Assembly: GCF_003044445.1 (NCBI RefSeq) | Contig: NZ_POWX01000012.1 | Span: forward strand, 18,550-82,549 | DNA: 64,000 nucleotides | From: Neisseria mucosa | GTDB lineage: Bacteria; Pseudomonadota; Gammaproteobacteria; Burkholderiales; Neisseriaceae | Reading direction: 5' to 3' | Shown: positions 24,620-33,832 of the stretch, piece by piece | How the letters are laid out: every line of letters starts with the position of its first letter | Position numbering within the stretch: the first letter of the stretch is position 1 | Made by a program: the position numbers and the translations under genes | The notes under the pieces: model-generated | Database searches by the model: none | The model's input: only the letters and a program-made list of their open reading frames with translations | What the model was told of the DNA's origin: nothing

Positions 24620-26735
24620 AAGTTTCTACCAATCGGGGTAAGGCTATTTTCACACACGCGCCGCCTTCGTTCTGATTGCTCAGGCTGATGCGGCCGCCGT
24701 GCTCTTCGATAATTTTCTTCACAACGGGCAATCCCAGACCCGTACCTGTCGGCTTGTCGGTAACATACGGCTCGAAAGCATTATGCAGCATTTCCTTGCT
24801 GAAACCTTTGCCGTTGTTACAAACGGTCAATAAAACCTGTCCGTCGTTATCTTCACCGACGCTGACATTCACTTGCGGAACTTCTGCCTCTTCCGCCGCC
24901 TCTGCCGCGTTTTTGAAAATATTGTGCAACACCTGCCGCATGGCGGTGGTATCGGCGGAAATCGGCTGCGGTTTGTCGGACAAGTTCGGAACAAAGCGGC
25001 ACGCCCCGCCTTCGTATAGCAGCAACACTTCTTCAACCAAGCGGTTCAAATCGTGTTTTTCAAAATTCAGCGACGGGGCGCGGGCGTAATTGCGGAAGGC
25101 TTCGACCATTTCTTTCAATGCCGCCACCTGTTTGACGATGGTGTCGGTCGAACGGCTGAGGATTTGGGCGTGTTGTTCGTCCAATTTATCATGCAATTTC
25201 CATGCCAATCTCTCGGCGGAAAGTTGGATAGGCGTGAGCGGATTGCGGATTTCATGCGCCAACCGTTTCGCCACTTCGCCCCAAGCGGCTTCTTTTTGGG
25301 CGCGGATGAGGACGGTGATGTCGTCAATCACCATCACCACGCCGTTGTCGTTGTCGTCGGGCAGGATGGTGGCTTTACCCAAGAGAATCCGCGCGTCGTC
25401 GGGGGCGGCGTATTCGACTTGGACGGGCTTGGCGGCATTGGCGGTTTCTTCAATGGCGGCAAACACTTCGGCAAGCAGGGTCTGCTGCGGCGATTGTCCG
25501 CGCCAGTCATGCCAGTTACTGCCCCAAAGCGGCACCAATTCAATGCCCAAAATCCGTTCGGCGGCTTTGTTGAAGGTTTTCAGACGACCTTCGGCATCTA
25601 AGGTAATCACGCCCGTGGTCAAACTTTCCAACACGCATTCGAGATAGTGGCGCGCCGCTTCTTCGCGCAGGCGGTTGTTCTCGTCGGCTTCTTTGGCGAT
25701 GGCAAGCTGTTCGGTCATGTGGTTGAACAACTGGGTCAACCTGCCGAATTCGTCGTTGCGGAACACGGGGCGTTTCTGGCTGAAATCGCCCTGCGCCACC
25801 GCCCTTGCGCCTTCTGCCAACGACAATACCGGTTCGACGAAACGACGGGCGAAATACAGCGCCATTACCAAGGCAAGGAAAATCGCCAACAGCGCGGCAA
25901 CCAGCAAAGTCGCCAAGAAGAAGGTTTGCAGGCCTTGTTTGGTATAACTCAATTCGGCGTATTTCGCCCGCGCCGCTTCAATCAGCGTCGCATCTTGCGC
26001 CACATCCTGCGGGATGGGCTGACGGAAAAACAAGGCGTAATCGCGTCCGTTGTGCGCGCCGATCAACATCCAGCCTTGCGCGTACAAGACATTTTCTATG
26101 TTTTCCAAACTGCGTATCGAGCCGGTCTGCTCCAGCTTCTCCCATCCTTCTTTGTCGAGTTCGGGTTGGTTTAGTTTCAGCGGATTGACACTTTTCTCGG
26201 TTTTGTGGGTTTTGACATCATAGAGCGAAAGCTGGGTAAAGCCGCCCGATTTGGCGGCATTTTTCAGCGCCTTGCCCAAATCGCCGTCCACAGACGCGGT
26301 GCTGATCAGGTCGATTTGCACCGGCGTAGCATTACTGACTGCGTTGTCCACTGCCAGATTCAGCGCGGATTTGCTCAAGTTCAGGCTGCGTTCGAGGGCT
26401 TCGTGGGTATCGTTGCCGAACCACGAATTAATCGTGCCGTTGATGAACTGCGCGGAAATGCCGAACAGAAACACGCCCGGCAATACCGCCACCAGCGTAA
26501 ACATCCCCGACAGCCGCCGCGCAATCTGCGAACCGAACACGCCCTTGCTTTTGTCGCGCATAAGGAGCAGGACGTAGCGCGTCAAAACCGATGCCAACAC
26601 CAGCATCAGCAGCGCACACAGGGCGATAATCCACCAGAAATATTCCGCCAGCGGGCTGGTGCTGCCCGTTGCAATGGTCAGTCCGTAGAGCAGTCCCACC
26701 GCCGCCAACACGGCAATCAGGAGAAAGCGGCGCAT
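24612..26735 (-). CDS. ntrY: NtrY-type sensor histidine kinase
   Basis: 707-residue membrane kinase. Two N-terminal helices, a periplasmic stretch and a further helix near residues 270-290 lead into a HAMP domain (EGARAVAQGDFSQ), a PAS-like domain, the phospho-acceptor H-box (AHEIRNPLTPIQLS) and the HATPase domain (NGKGFSKEM, GTGLGLPVVKKI). It should phosphorylate NtrX. In gonococci NtrYX influences respiratory genes; that role here is inference from homology. The gene starts three bases after the preceding DUF4390 gene and ends inside ntrX. Confidence 0.9.
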   Translation of the reverse strand: MRRFLLIAVLAAVGLLYGLTIATGSTSPLAEYFWWIIALCALLMLVLASVLTRYVLLLMRDKSKGVFGSQIARRLSGMFTLVAVLPGVFLFGISAQFINGTINSWFGNDTHEALERSLNLSKSALNLAVDNAVSNATPVQIDLISTASVDGDLGKALKNAAKSGGFTQLSLYDVKTHKTEKSVNPLKLNQPELDKEGWEKLEQTGSIRSLENIENVLYAQGWMLIGAHNGRDYALFFRQPIPQDVAQDATLIEAARAKYAELSYTKQGLQTFFLATLLVAALLAIFLALVMALYFARRFVEPVLSLAEGARAVAQGDFSQKRPVFRNDEFGRLTQLFNHMTEQLAIAKEADENNRLREEAARHYLECVLESLTTGVITLDAEGRLKTFNKAAERILGIELVPLWGSNWHDWRGQSPQQTLLAEVFAAIEETANAAKPVQVEYAAPDDARILLGKATILPDDNDNGVVMVIDDITVLIRAQKEAAWGEVAKRLAHEIRNPLTPIQLSAERLAWKLHDKLDEQHAQILSRSTDTIVKQVAALKEMVEAFRNYARAPSLNFEKHDLNRLVEEVLLLYEGGACRFVPNLSDKPQPISADTTAMRQVLHNIFKNAAEAAEEAEVPQVNVSVGEDNDGQVLLTVCNNGKGFSKEMLHNAFEPYVTDKPTGTGLGLPVVKKIIEEHGGRISLSNQNEGGACVKIALPRLVETYA

Positions 26736-26738
26736 GGT

Positions 26739-27332
26739 TTACTCCTGAGAGATGGTCAGAGACTTCCAGCCGGAATCCAAGTGCCAGTTTTTAGAAGTCA
26801 ATGCGTTGATTTGGAAGGGTTTGGGCAGCTTCGCCGTCGAGAGCAGCAGGCGGATTTCGGCTTGCGTATCTTTCGCTGCAACGCCGCTTAACGCGCCTTT
26901 GGACAGCACTTTCCAGTTGGCGACCGCCCCTACGCCGCGCAAGGCGGTATCGAGCGTGTCGTATTCGGTGGAAAACGTGCCGACGGTTATACGGTAGCGG
27001 TTGGTCAGCGGATGGAAGGAAAGTTTGTAGTGGATGGTGTTGTCGCTGTTGAGCAGCTGGTCAAACTTGAAGCGGTAAGACGGCATGGAAGGCGCAGAAA
27101 GCTGCCAGCTCAAAGTGAAATTCAACGGCACGCCCTGCCGGAGTGCCTGTTTGAGCTGGTCGGGCAAATCGGTGCGGAAACGGCTGCTGACGGAAAGCTG
27201 TCCGGTCTCGGTCAGTTTCGCCTCGGAGCGGGTCACGCTGATGCCCTCCGCCGCCGCATTCAGCGACAGGGCGAGCAACAGCGTTCCAAACAGCCGTTTA
27301 CTGCTTTTTGATAAGCGCGTAATAAAAGCCAT
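26739..27332 (-). CDS. DUF4390 protein, exported
   Basis: 197 residues from the ATG at the complement of 27330-27332 (MAFITRLSKSSKRLFG). A signal peptide or anchor ends near LSLNAAAEG. The mature part begins GISVTRSEAKLTETGQL, with beta-rich periodicity typical of DUF4390. Function is not known. It sits between rsmB, whose 3' end it overlaps by 35 bases, and ntrY, three bases downstream. That tight rsmB-DUF4390-ntrYX spacing suggests one transcript and a possible link to NtrY signalling. Confidence 0.8.
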   Translation of the reverse strand: MAFITRLSKSSKRLFGTLLLALSLNAAAEGISVTRSEAKLTETGQLSVSSRFRTDLPDQLKQALRQGVPLNFTLSWQLSAPSMPSYRFKFDQLLNSDNTIHYKLSFHPLTNRYRITVGTFSTEYDTLDTALRGVGAVANWKVLSKGALSGVAAKDTQAEIRLLLSTAKLPKPFQINALTSKNWHLDSGWKSLTISQE

Positions 27333-28557
27333 CTTGATGTTTGTTCGGTAAAAGCACACGCGATTCGATCAGCTCGGCATCGGCGTGGCGGTTGAGGAAT
27401 TTTTGCAACTGAACGTCGTTTTCTTCGACGAACACCGAGCAGGTGGCAAGCAGCATTCTGCCGTTTTTCGTCAGGGTTTGCCAAAGCGCGTCCAGCAATG
27501 CCTCCTGCTGACGGGCGGTTTTGGCGGCATCGGTCGGACGGCGCAGCCATTTCACGTCGGGATTGCGCCGCGCCACACCCGAGGCGGTACACGGCACGTC
27601 GGCAAGGATGGCGTCGAAAGGCTTTCCATCATACCACGCCGCCAAGTCCTGCGCATCGGCGCAAGCCAGAGCGGTCGTCTGAAACCCCAAACGGTCGAGA
27701 TTGTCCTTCACCCTTTTCAGACGACCTTCGTCTATATCCAAAGCGGTAACATGACAATCCGCCAGTTCCAACATATGCCCCGTCTTCCCGCCCGGCGCGG
27801 CACACGCGTCCAAAATTCGCTCACCGTCTTTAGGGTTTAACAGATACGCCGCCTGCTGCGCGCCGAAATCCTGCACCGACACCAGCCCTTCGGCAAAACC
27901 AGCCAGGCGGTTCACCGGCACGGCTTCTTCCAGCGTTACCGCATATTCGTCCAACGCCTTGGCCGCAATCCCTTCCGCCGCCAGCTTTTCCAAATACGAT
28001 TCGGCATTGCCGTGGCGTCGGTTGACCCGCAGCGTCATCGGAGGATGCGATTGCAGCGCAGTGGTGATGTTGTGCCAATGTTTCGGATAATGGTTTTTCA
28101 GGTATGCCACCCACCACAGCGGCAGGTTGTGCTTCGCCACATCGTCTTTTTTGCACGAAGCCGCGAGCTTGTCGCGTTCGCGCAAAAAACGCCGCAAAAT
28201 CGCGTTGGCAAACGAACGGTACTGCCCGCGCCCGATTTTCGCGATACTCTCGACCGCCTCGTTGACCACGGCATGAGGCGCGTTGCGCGTGTAATGCAGT
28301 TGGTACATCGCCGCCAAAAGCAGGCTTTCAAGCTGCGGATTGTCAATCGGCTTTTTCAGCATCTGCGCGAGCATATGTTTCAAGCTGCCCAAATAACGCT
28401 GGCAGCCGTAGGCAATATCCTGCAACGCGCCGTTTTCCTGCGCCGTCAGCTCGGGATGCGCCGCGCGGATTTGCGCCAACACATCCTGAAGGTTACGCCC
28501 TTCGGCGACTGCCGCAATGCTGTCGGCGGCGAGTTTTTGGGCGAGGGACATACTCAT
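27298..28557 (-). CDS. rsmB: 16S rRNA (cytosine-967-C5) methyltransferase
   Basis: 419 residues. An N-terminal NusB-like helical domain (1-140) precedes a SAM-dependent domain with DACAAPGGKTG at 250-260. Cys323 in ADVPCTASG and Cys373 in LATCSVF are the release and nucleophile cysteines of RsmB-type m5C methyltransferases. It modifies C967 of 16S rRNA. It is the first gene of the rsmB-DUF4390-ntrY-ntrX block. A second ATG two codons downstream is an alternative start. Confidence 0.94.
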   Translation of the reverse strand: MSMSLAQKLAADSIAAVAEGRNLQDVLAQIRAAHPELTAQENGALQDIAYGCQRYLGSLKHMLAQMLKKPIDNPQLESLLLAAMYQLHYTRNAPHAVVNEAVESIAKIGRGQYRSFANAILRRFLRERDKLAASCKKDDVAKHNLPLWWVAYLKNHYPKHWHNITTALQSHPPMTLRVNRRHGNAESYLEKLAAEGIAAKALDEYAVTLEEAVPVNRLAGFAEGLVSVQDFGAQQAAYLLNPKDGERILDACAAPGGKTGHMLELADCHVTALDIDEGRLKRVKDNLDRLGFQTTALACADAQDLAAWYDGKPFDAILADVPCTASGVARRNPDVKWLRRPTDAAKTARQQEALLDALWQTLTKNGRMLLATCSVFVEENDVQLQKFLNRHADAELIESRVLLPNKHQDGFYYALIKKQ

Positions 28558-28729
28558 AAATTCAATTCCTTAAATACCTGCTGTGGTTCGATTTGTTCGT
28601 TAAAAATGTAAACGCCGCACAAGCGGTTCGGGCGGTGTTCGGGGCAAGATTCAAATTGTGTTAATCCGATTGCCCGCTCATGACAATATCCATATAGTCC
28701 GTTCTTTTCAACACACATAAGGATTCATC

Positions 28730-29014
28730 ATGACTTTGCGCGCCCTTTCCCTGCTTGCCGTTTCCGCCGCACTCGTTTCCGGCAGCCTGACCGCCGCGGC
28801 AGCACCGCACAAACATTCCCGCGCCATCTCCCAAGCGCAAGCCGTCAAAATCGCCAAGAAACGCGTCGGCGGCGGCCGCGTTACCGACATCGACCACAGC
28901 GACGGACGCTGGGAAATCGAAATCCGCAGAGGCTGTACCGAATACGATGTGGACGTTTCTTCACAAAGCGGCCGCGTCATCAGAGTCGACACCGACAACC
29001 ACTGCGACGATTAA
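28730..29014 (+). CDS. Periplasmic PepSY-domain protein
   Basis: 94 residues. A Sec signal peptide (MTLRALSLLAVSAALVSG, cleavage near AAAAPHK) is followed by one PepSY unit: ISQAQAVKIAKKRVGGGRV, then WEIEIRRGCTEYDVDVSSQSGRV. PepSY domains are often found in periplasmic peptidase inhibitors or modulators; the partner is unknown. Two cysteines in the mature part could form a disulphide. It is monocistronic, divergent from rsmB, and followed by a Correia element. Confidence 0.8.
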   Translation: MTLRALSLLAVSAALVSGSLTAAAAPHKHSRAISQAQAVKIAKKRVGGGRVTDIDHSDGRWEIEIRRGCTEYDVDVSSQSGRVIRVDTDNHCDD

Positions 29015-29053
29015 TCGATTCTTGATAATGGATTCTTATAGGAAGCCGGACTG

Positions 29054-29210
29054 TATAGTGGATTAACTTTAAACCAGTACGGCGTTGCCTCGCCTTAGCT
29101 CAAAGAGAACGATTCTCTAAGGTGCTGAAGCACCAAGTGAATCGGTTCCGTACTATCTGTACTGTCTGCAGCTTCGTCGCCTTGTCCTGATTTAAATTTA
29201 ATCCACTATA
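29054..29210. mobile_element. Correia repeat enclosed element, long form
   Basis: 157 bases bounded by inverted TATAGTGGATTAA ends and a TA target. The inner segment between AGCTCAAAGAGAACG and GTGAATCGGTTCC is the extra core of the full-length element, reported to contain an IHF site. It is a non-autonomous MITE downstream of the PepSY gene. Confidence 0.92.
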
Positions 29211-29228
29211 TATCCAGCTTTTCTGTTT

Positions 29229-29265
29229 TCAGACGACCTCAAGTTGCCTAAGGTCGTCTGAAAAC
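29229..29265. repeat. Inverted DUS pair
   Basis: Two facing DUS copies between a Correia element and the end of the macro-domain gene, with a short loop. It can terminate that minus-strand gene. Confidence 0.6.
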
Positions 29266-29298
29266 ATTTAATCTGCCGTTTTGCCTGATTCGGGACTT

Positions 29299-29820
29299 TC
29301 AGACGACCGCCCCGTCCCGTTCCAACAATGCCCGATAGCGTTCGGCATCCTGCGGCGAATAGCAACAGAAAACGATTTTTTCGACAGACGGACACTGCGG
29401 CAAAGTTTTTTTCAAAATCGCCAAAGCGGTTTCGGCAGCCAAGTCGGCGGGGAAACGGTACACGCCTGTGCTGATACAGGGGAAGGCGATGCTGTGGATG
29501 CCGTGTTCTTGCGCCAACAGCAGGGAATTTTGATACGCCTCCGCCAGCTTGACCGCTTCGCTGCGGTGTCCGCCGAACCAAACCGGCCCGACGGTGTGAA
29601 TCACAAATTTCGCCGGCAGCCGGTAGCCTTGGGTGATTTTCGCCTCGCCCGTACGGCAGCCGTTCAACTGTCTGCACGCTTCCAGCAACTCTCGTCCCGC
29701 CGCGCGGTGAATCGCGCCGTCCACACCGCCGCCGCCCAACAACGAGGCATTGGCGGCGTTCACGATGGCATCGACTTCAAGTTTCGTAATATCGCCTTCG
29801 ACTACTTCAAACACTGCCAT
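29299..29820 (-). CDS. Macro-domain protein (O-acetyl-ADP-ribose deacetylase type)
   Basis: 173 residues forming one macro domain. It has the Asn-rich entry loop VNAANASLLGGGGVDGAIHRAAG at about residues 19-41, with the catalytic-type Asn and Asp. The substrate loop is STGVYRFP at about 117-124. It matches the MacroD/YmdB type that hydrolyses O-acetyl-ADP-ribose or mono-ADP-ribose on proteins. It is a single gene between repeats. The substrate in this organism is not shown by sequence. Confidence 0.9.
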   Translation of the reverse strand: MAVFEVVEGDITKLEVDAIVNAANASLLGGGGVDGAIHRAAGRELLEACRQLNGCRTGEAKITQGYRLPAKFVIHTVGPVWFGGHRSEAVKLAEAYQNSLLLAQEHGIHSIAFPCISTGVYRFPADLAAETALAILKKTLPQCPSVEKIVFCCYSPQDAERYRALLERDGAVV

Positions 29821-30154
29821 GATCTACTCCTAAACTTGGGGAATCTTGTCGTCAGTTTAATAAAAACCAAACGTTTCCCTGCCGATATTTTCAGACGACC
29901 TCTAAATCATCAGAAGAAAGGTCGTCTGAAAATTAATAACCGGCCCGCTGTTTTTTGATACAGCACCTACCGCCAACCGTCATTCCCTTGCAGGCTGGAA
30001 TCCACCTTTGAACTTCAACAACGTTTTTCGAGCACCCGTTTCTTGGAATTTTCAATGGATTCCCGCCATAGCTCATCCTTGCGTAGGCGAGGAAGGCATG
30101 GCAGCTAAGAAATGGAGGGATGGGCTGGTTCTAAATTAGTTTACGAAACGGCTT
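29821..30154. repeat. Gene-free gap with inverted DUS pair and decayed dRS3-like repeats
   Basis: Facing DUS copies lie at 29890-29933. From 29980 to about 30105 there are imperfect dRS3-type arms (ATTCCCTTGCAGGCTGGAAT and GGATTCCCGCC) around a short unique core, like an eroded NIME unit. No gene is seen. Confidence 0.5.
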
Positions 30155-31081
30155 CTACAAAACTGTTCCAACCTCAATCTTATGTCCTGCCGCAAACGCC
30201 GCAATCGGCATCCGTTTGCTGCCGGAAGGCTGCAATTCGGTAATCTTCAGTGCGTTCTCGCCACAGGCGACAACCAAGCCGTCAGCCGAGCAAGACAACA
30301 CTTCGCCCGCCCTGCCTTGTTGTGCCACTACTTCAGCCCGCCAGATTTTCATTGGTTTGCCCTGATATTCCACCCACGCAGCGGGGACGGGGTTGAAGGC
30401 ACGGATTTTGCGTTCAATCACTGCCGCGCTTTCGTTCCAATCGATACGCGCTTCTTCTTTGCTTAATTTTTGCGCATAAGTCACGCCTTTTTCTGGCTGT
30501 TTGACGCTTTTCAGACGACCTTCTGTTTTTAATTGTTGCAAATCAGCAACAATCGCCGCCGCACCGAGATTCATCAGCGCATCGTGTACTTCATTCGCCG
30601 TATCGGTCGGTTGGATGGCGTAACGGTGTTCGCTGACCACATCGCCGGTGTCCAAACCAATGTCCATCTGCATGATGCACACGCCCGTCTCGGCATCGCC
30701 CGCTTCAATCGCGCGCTGAATCGGCGCTGCGCCGCGCCAACGGGGCAGCAGCGAGGCGTGGATGTTGAGGCAGCCGTGTTTCGGCGTATCCAACACGTCT
30801 TGCGGCAGAATCAGTCCGTAGGCGGCAACGACCATCACGTCGGCTTCAACCTCTTTGAGCATTTGCAGGGCTTCGGCGTTGTTGCGCAGTTTTTCAGGCT
30901 GCGCCACGCGCAAACCCAACTCCAATGCGGCCTGCTTCACGGGAGACTGGGCAAGCTGCATCCCGCGTCCTTTAGGACGGTCGGGCTGGGTCAACACCAG
31001 CGGGATTTCAAAACCGGCGGCGGCTATGGCTTTTAAGGCGGCAGCGGCAAAATCGGGCGTACCGGCAAAGATGACTTTCAT
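30155..31081 (-). CDS. fmt: Methionyl-tRNA formyltransferase
   Basis: 308 residues. It transfers a formyl group from 10-formyl-tetrahydrofolate to Met-tRNAfMet. The catalytic residues are visible as Asn106 and His108 (LNIHASLLPRWRGAAP) and Asp144 (MDIGLDTGDV). It has the MKVIFAGTPDFA start and a C-terminal beta-barrel tRNA-binding domain. It lies downstream of def, as in most bacteria, but here a Correia element and DUS copies fill the 297-base gap. Confidence 0.97.
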   Translation of the reverse strand: MKVIFAGTPDFAAAALKAIAAAGFEIPLVLTQPDRPKGRGMQLAQSPVKQAALELGLRVAQPEKLRNNAEALQMLKEVEADVMVVAAYGLILPQDVLDTPKHGCLNIHASLLPRWRGAAPIQRAIEAGDAETGVCIMQMDIGLDTGDVVSEHRYAIQPTDTANEVHDALMNLGAAAIVADLQQLKTEGRLKSVKQPEKGVTYAQKLSKEEARIDWNESAAVIERKIRAFNPVPAAWVEYQGKPMKIWRAEVVAQQGRAGEVLSCSADGLVVACGENALKITELQPSGSKRMPIAAFAAGHKIEVGTVL

Positions 31082-31115
31082 GGGGAAACTCCTTGGAAAT
31101 GGGTTTCAGACGACC

Positions 31116-31270
31116 TATAGTGGATTAACTTTAAACCAGTACGGCGTTGCCTCGCCTTAGCTCAAAGAGAACGATTCTCTAAGGTGCTGAAGCACCAAGT
31201 GAATCGGTTCCGTACTATCTGTACTGTCTGCGGCTTCGTCGCCCTGTCCTGATTTAGTTAATCCACTATA
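31116..31270. mobile_element. Correia repeat enclosed element, long form, between def and fmt
   Basis: 155 bases with TATAGTGGATTAA ends and the same internal core as the element at 29054. The right end lacks a few bases of the ATTTAAATTTAA tract. It interrupts the def-fmt pair and abuts a DUS at its left end, so it may carry a promoter or processing site for fmt. Confidence 0.92.
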
Positions 31271-31296
31271 TATAGCGCAACGGCAAACATTGCGAC

Positions 31297-31357
31297 AGGT
31301 CGTCTGAAAGTTTGAAAAACAACGGCTTGCTGCCGTTTTCCTCTTTCAGACGACCTG
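31297..31357 (-). terminator. DUS-pair hairpin after def
   Basis: Facing DUS copies enclose an inner AACGGC-TTGCT-GCCGTT stem, so the pair can fold into a long hairpin. It starts 22 bases past the def stop. Confidence 0.6.
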
Positions 31358-31378
31358 TTCGACCGTATCATTCGGCTT

Positions 31379-31882
31379 TTAGATGGTGTGTTTCTGACGT
31401 TTTTTCAGTTTGGTCTTAATCCGACCCTGTTTGAGCTGCGACAGGCGTTCGACAAAAACGATGCCCATCAAATGATCCAACTCGTGCTGCACGCAAATCG
31501 CCAACAGCCCGTCCGCCTCCAGCGTGAATTTCTCGCCTTTTTCGTTCAAAGCCTCGACCTTGACGCGTTCGGCGCGGGTAACGGTGTCGTAAATGCCCGG
31601 CACGGACAGGCAGCCTTCTTCGTAAGTGGTTTCGCCGTCTTTTTCAATAATGACGGGGTTGATAAACACGCGCGGCTCGCTGCGGTCTTCGGTCAAATCC
31701 ATCACAACCACGCGCTCATGCACATCGACCTGCGTCGCCGCCAGCCCGATACCGCGCGCTTCATACATGGTTTCAAACATATCGGCAACCAGCTTTTGGA
31801 TGCGCTCATCGACTTGCTCGACAGGCTTCGCCACGGTGTGCAGACGCTCGTCGGGATATTGCAGGATATTCAGTAAAGCCAT
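31379..31882 (-). CDS. def: Peptide deformylase
   Basis: 167 residues starting [15 protein letters not shown]; a longer frame upstream lacks family similarity. It removes the formyl group from nascent proteins. All three motifs are intact: GIGLAATQ at 44-51, EEGCLSVP with metal ligand Cys91, and QHELDHLMG with His133, Glu134 and His137. It is divergent from the LysM gene and upstream of fmt. Confidence 0.96.
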   Translation of the reverse strand: MALLNILQYPDERLHTVAKPVEQVDERIQKLVADMFETMYEARGIGLAATQVDVHERVVVMDLTEDRSEPRVFINPVIIEKDGETTYEEGCLSVPGIYDTVTRAERVKVEALNEKGEKFTLEADGLLAICVQHELDHLMGIVFVERLSQLKQGRIKTKLKKRQKHTI

Positions 31883-32163
31883 AATTTTCTCTTCGTTTTT
31901 CAATACTTGGGACGCGCATTCAAACACGTCCGGCAGCAGATTGTGTGTGTTTTCATACAAATTTTGCGCCTGTCTTCACAATTCCCGTGATGACACTAAC
32001 ATTCAATGATAAAATATGCGTCAATGAATTTCTGTTCAATGCGCACGAAACGCCTATTGACGTTTTTTAAAGGGGGACGGCGGTTTTTTGCAAACTCCCG
32101 GCCATTTCATTTTCTCCGTTTATCATTTAAAGACAAACCGAATCAATTTCAAGGGGAACGGTT

Positions 32164-33444
32164 ATGCAACAACGTATTATAACCCTGCTTTGTGTCGCGG
32201 GCATGGCAATTTCCGCCCACGCTCAAGCAGCTTCATTAAAAGTGCGCCCCGATGCGCCGCAACGCTACGTCGTGAAAAACGGCGACACACTCTGGGGCAT
32301 CTCCAGCAAATATCTGTACAGCCCGTGGCAGTGGAACCGCCTTTGGGGCGCAAACCGCGGCGAAATCCGCAATCCGCATCTGATTTATCCGGGTCAGGTG
32401 TTGGTTTTGCGCTACGTCAACGGCCGCCCGCAACTGGGCTTCGAAAACGGCTCCGCAGGCAATGACGGCATTCCGGTCATCAAACTCAGCCCGCGCGTCC
32501 GCGAAACCTCTTCAGGCTACGGCATCCAAACCGTCAACGTGAACTTCTACCGCATGTTCATGCAACATCCGCAGTTCATCGACCAAATGAAGACCCAAGA
32601 CGCACCGCGCCTGATCGACGGTCCTGACAACCGCATCATGTACAGCAAAGGCGAACGCGTGTACGCCTACGGCGTTACCGAACCCGGCCGCTATCTGGTT
32701 TACCGCGCCGTCAAAGACCTGACCGATCCCGATACCCGCAAATACCTCGGACAAGAAGTCGTCTTCAGCGGCATCGTCAGCACCCTGCCCTACACCAACA
32801 GCGCGCTGGACTCCGCTTCCGACGAAGACCGCAAATACCTGAAAGACGGCGAATACTACACCCGCCTGCATCCGCTGGCGAAAGTACCGACCCAAACCGC
32901 GCAGCCTATGATTGTGGAAGAAGCCGTTTCCGAAATCCGCAAAGGCGATTTCCTGCTGAAAATGGACGGCGAAACCGAGCCTTTCCAAATCATGCCGCAC
33001 GCGCCGACGCAACACATCGACGGTAAAGTCATCTCCATCCTCGACGGCGTACACGAAGCCGGACAATTCCAAACCGTTACCCTGAACAAAGGCTCCGCCG
33101 ACGGCTTGGATAAAGGCACGGTCTTGAGCATTTACAAACGCGACCGCCAAGTGAAAGTCGATTTGGAAGAAGGCAAAAAAGGCCGTAAGAACATCGTTAA
33201 ATATGTTTCCATCCCTGCCGAAGAAACCGCATTGGCTATGGTATACCGCACCGGCGAACATCTCTCGTCCGCCATCATTTTGGAAAACCTGACTAGCATC
33301 AACATCGGCGACACCGTATCCGAACCCGGCCGCGACTTGGACAACATGTCTGACGACAAACCGCACGTCCGCAACGAGCCGCAAGATTCCCACGATACGG
33401 AACACAACCAATACAATATCCACAGCAATATCAATAAATATTGA
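32164..33444 (+). CDS. LysM peptidoglycan-binding protein, exported
   Basis: 426 residues. A signal peptide ends near AHAQAAS (residue 23). One LysM domain (RYVVKNGDTLWGISSKYL, about residues 35-80) should bind peptidoglycan. The remaining roughly 340 residues are not recognised; they contain no visible catalytic motif and end in a His/Asn-rich tail. It stands divergent to def-fmt, an arrangement I recall as conserved in Neisseria. An envelope housekeeping role is inferred. Confidence 0.85.
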   Translation: MQQRIITLLCVAGMAISAHAQAASLKVRPDAPQRYVVKNGDTLWGISSKYLYSPWQWNRLWGANRGEIRNPHLIYPGQVLVLRYVNGRPQLGFENGSAGNDGIPVIKLSPRVRETSSGYGIQTVNVNFYRMFMQHPQFIDQMKTQDAPRLIDGPDNRIMYSKGERVYAYGVTEPGRYLVYRAVKDLTDPDTRKYLGQEVVFSGIVSTLPYTNSALDSASDEDRKYLKDGEYYTRLHPLAKVPTQTAQPMIVEEAVSEIRKGDFLLKMDGETEPFQIMPHAPTQHIDGKVISILDGVHEAGQFQTVTLNKGSADGLDKGTVLSIYKRDRQVKVDLEEGKKGRKNIVKYVSIPAEETALAMVYRTGEHLSSAIILENLTSINIGDTVSEPGRDLDNMSDDKPHVRNEPQDSHDTEHNQYNIHSNINKY

Positions 33445-33458
33445 TGGATTGCCGGCAA

Positions 33459-33495
33459 AAAAACGTCGTCTGAAAATTTCAGACGACGTTTTTTC
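33459..33495 (+). terminator. Terminator after the LysM gene
   Basis: AAAACGTCGTCTGAAA faces its complement with four bases between, followed by TTTTTTC. The outer base is variant (ACGTCG rather than AGGTCG), but the hairpin is perfect. Confidence 0.75.
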
Positions 33496-33522
33496 ATAAA
33501 ATTTTGAATAAGCAACACCGTA

Positions 33523-33832
33523 TTGTCATTCCTACTCAGGCGTGAGTCTGATCCTGAGTTTTTCAGAAAAATATGAAGATTGCCGCAATCCCAAGCCTCC
33601 AAATACCCGCCCGCGCGGGAATGACGATGTCGGCATTTCCTGTTATCGCCCGCTCTATCTGCCCAATCCGATTTATCCTCAAGATAACTTGTTTCTTAAA
33701 TTTGCCGATAAACTTCTGCCGCTCATCCCCACCAAGTCATAAGCAGACATCTTATTGCCTATCGAATCAATCATGCATCAAACAGGTCGTCTGAAACCTT
33801 TTCAGACGACCTGTTTGGCTATGGGCGCGGTG
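33523..33832. repeat. NIME/dRS3-like repeats and DUS hairpin, no gene
   Basis: TTGTCATTCCTACTCAGGCG and, about 80 bases on, CCGCGCGGGAATGACG are dRS3-like arms around a core (GAAGATTGCCGCAATCCCAAG) resembling that at 52.3 kb. A facing DUS pair at 33784-33815 precedes the end of the next gene. Short frames here show no coding features. Confidence 0.55.
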
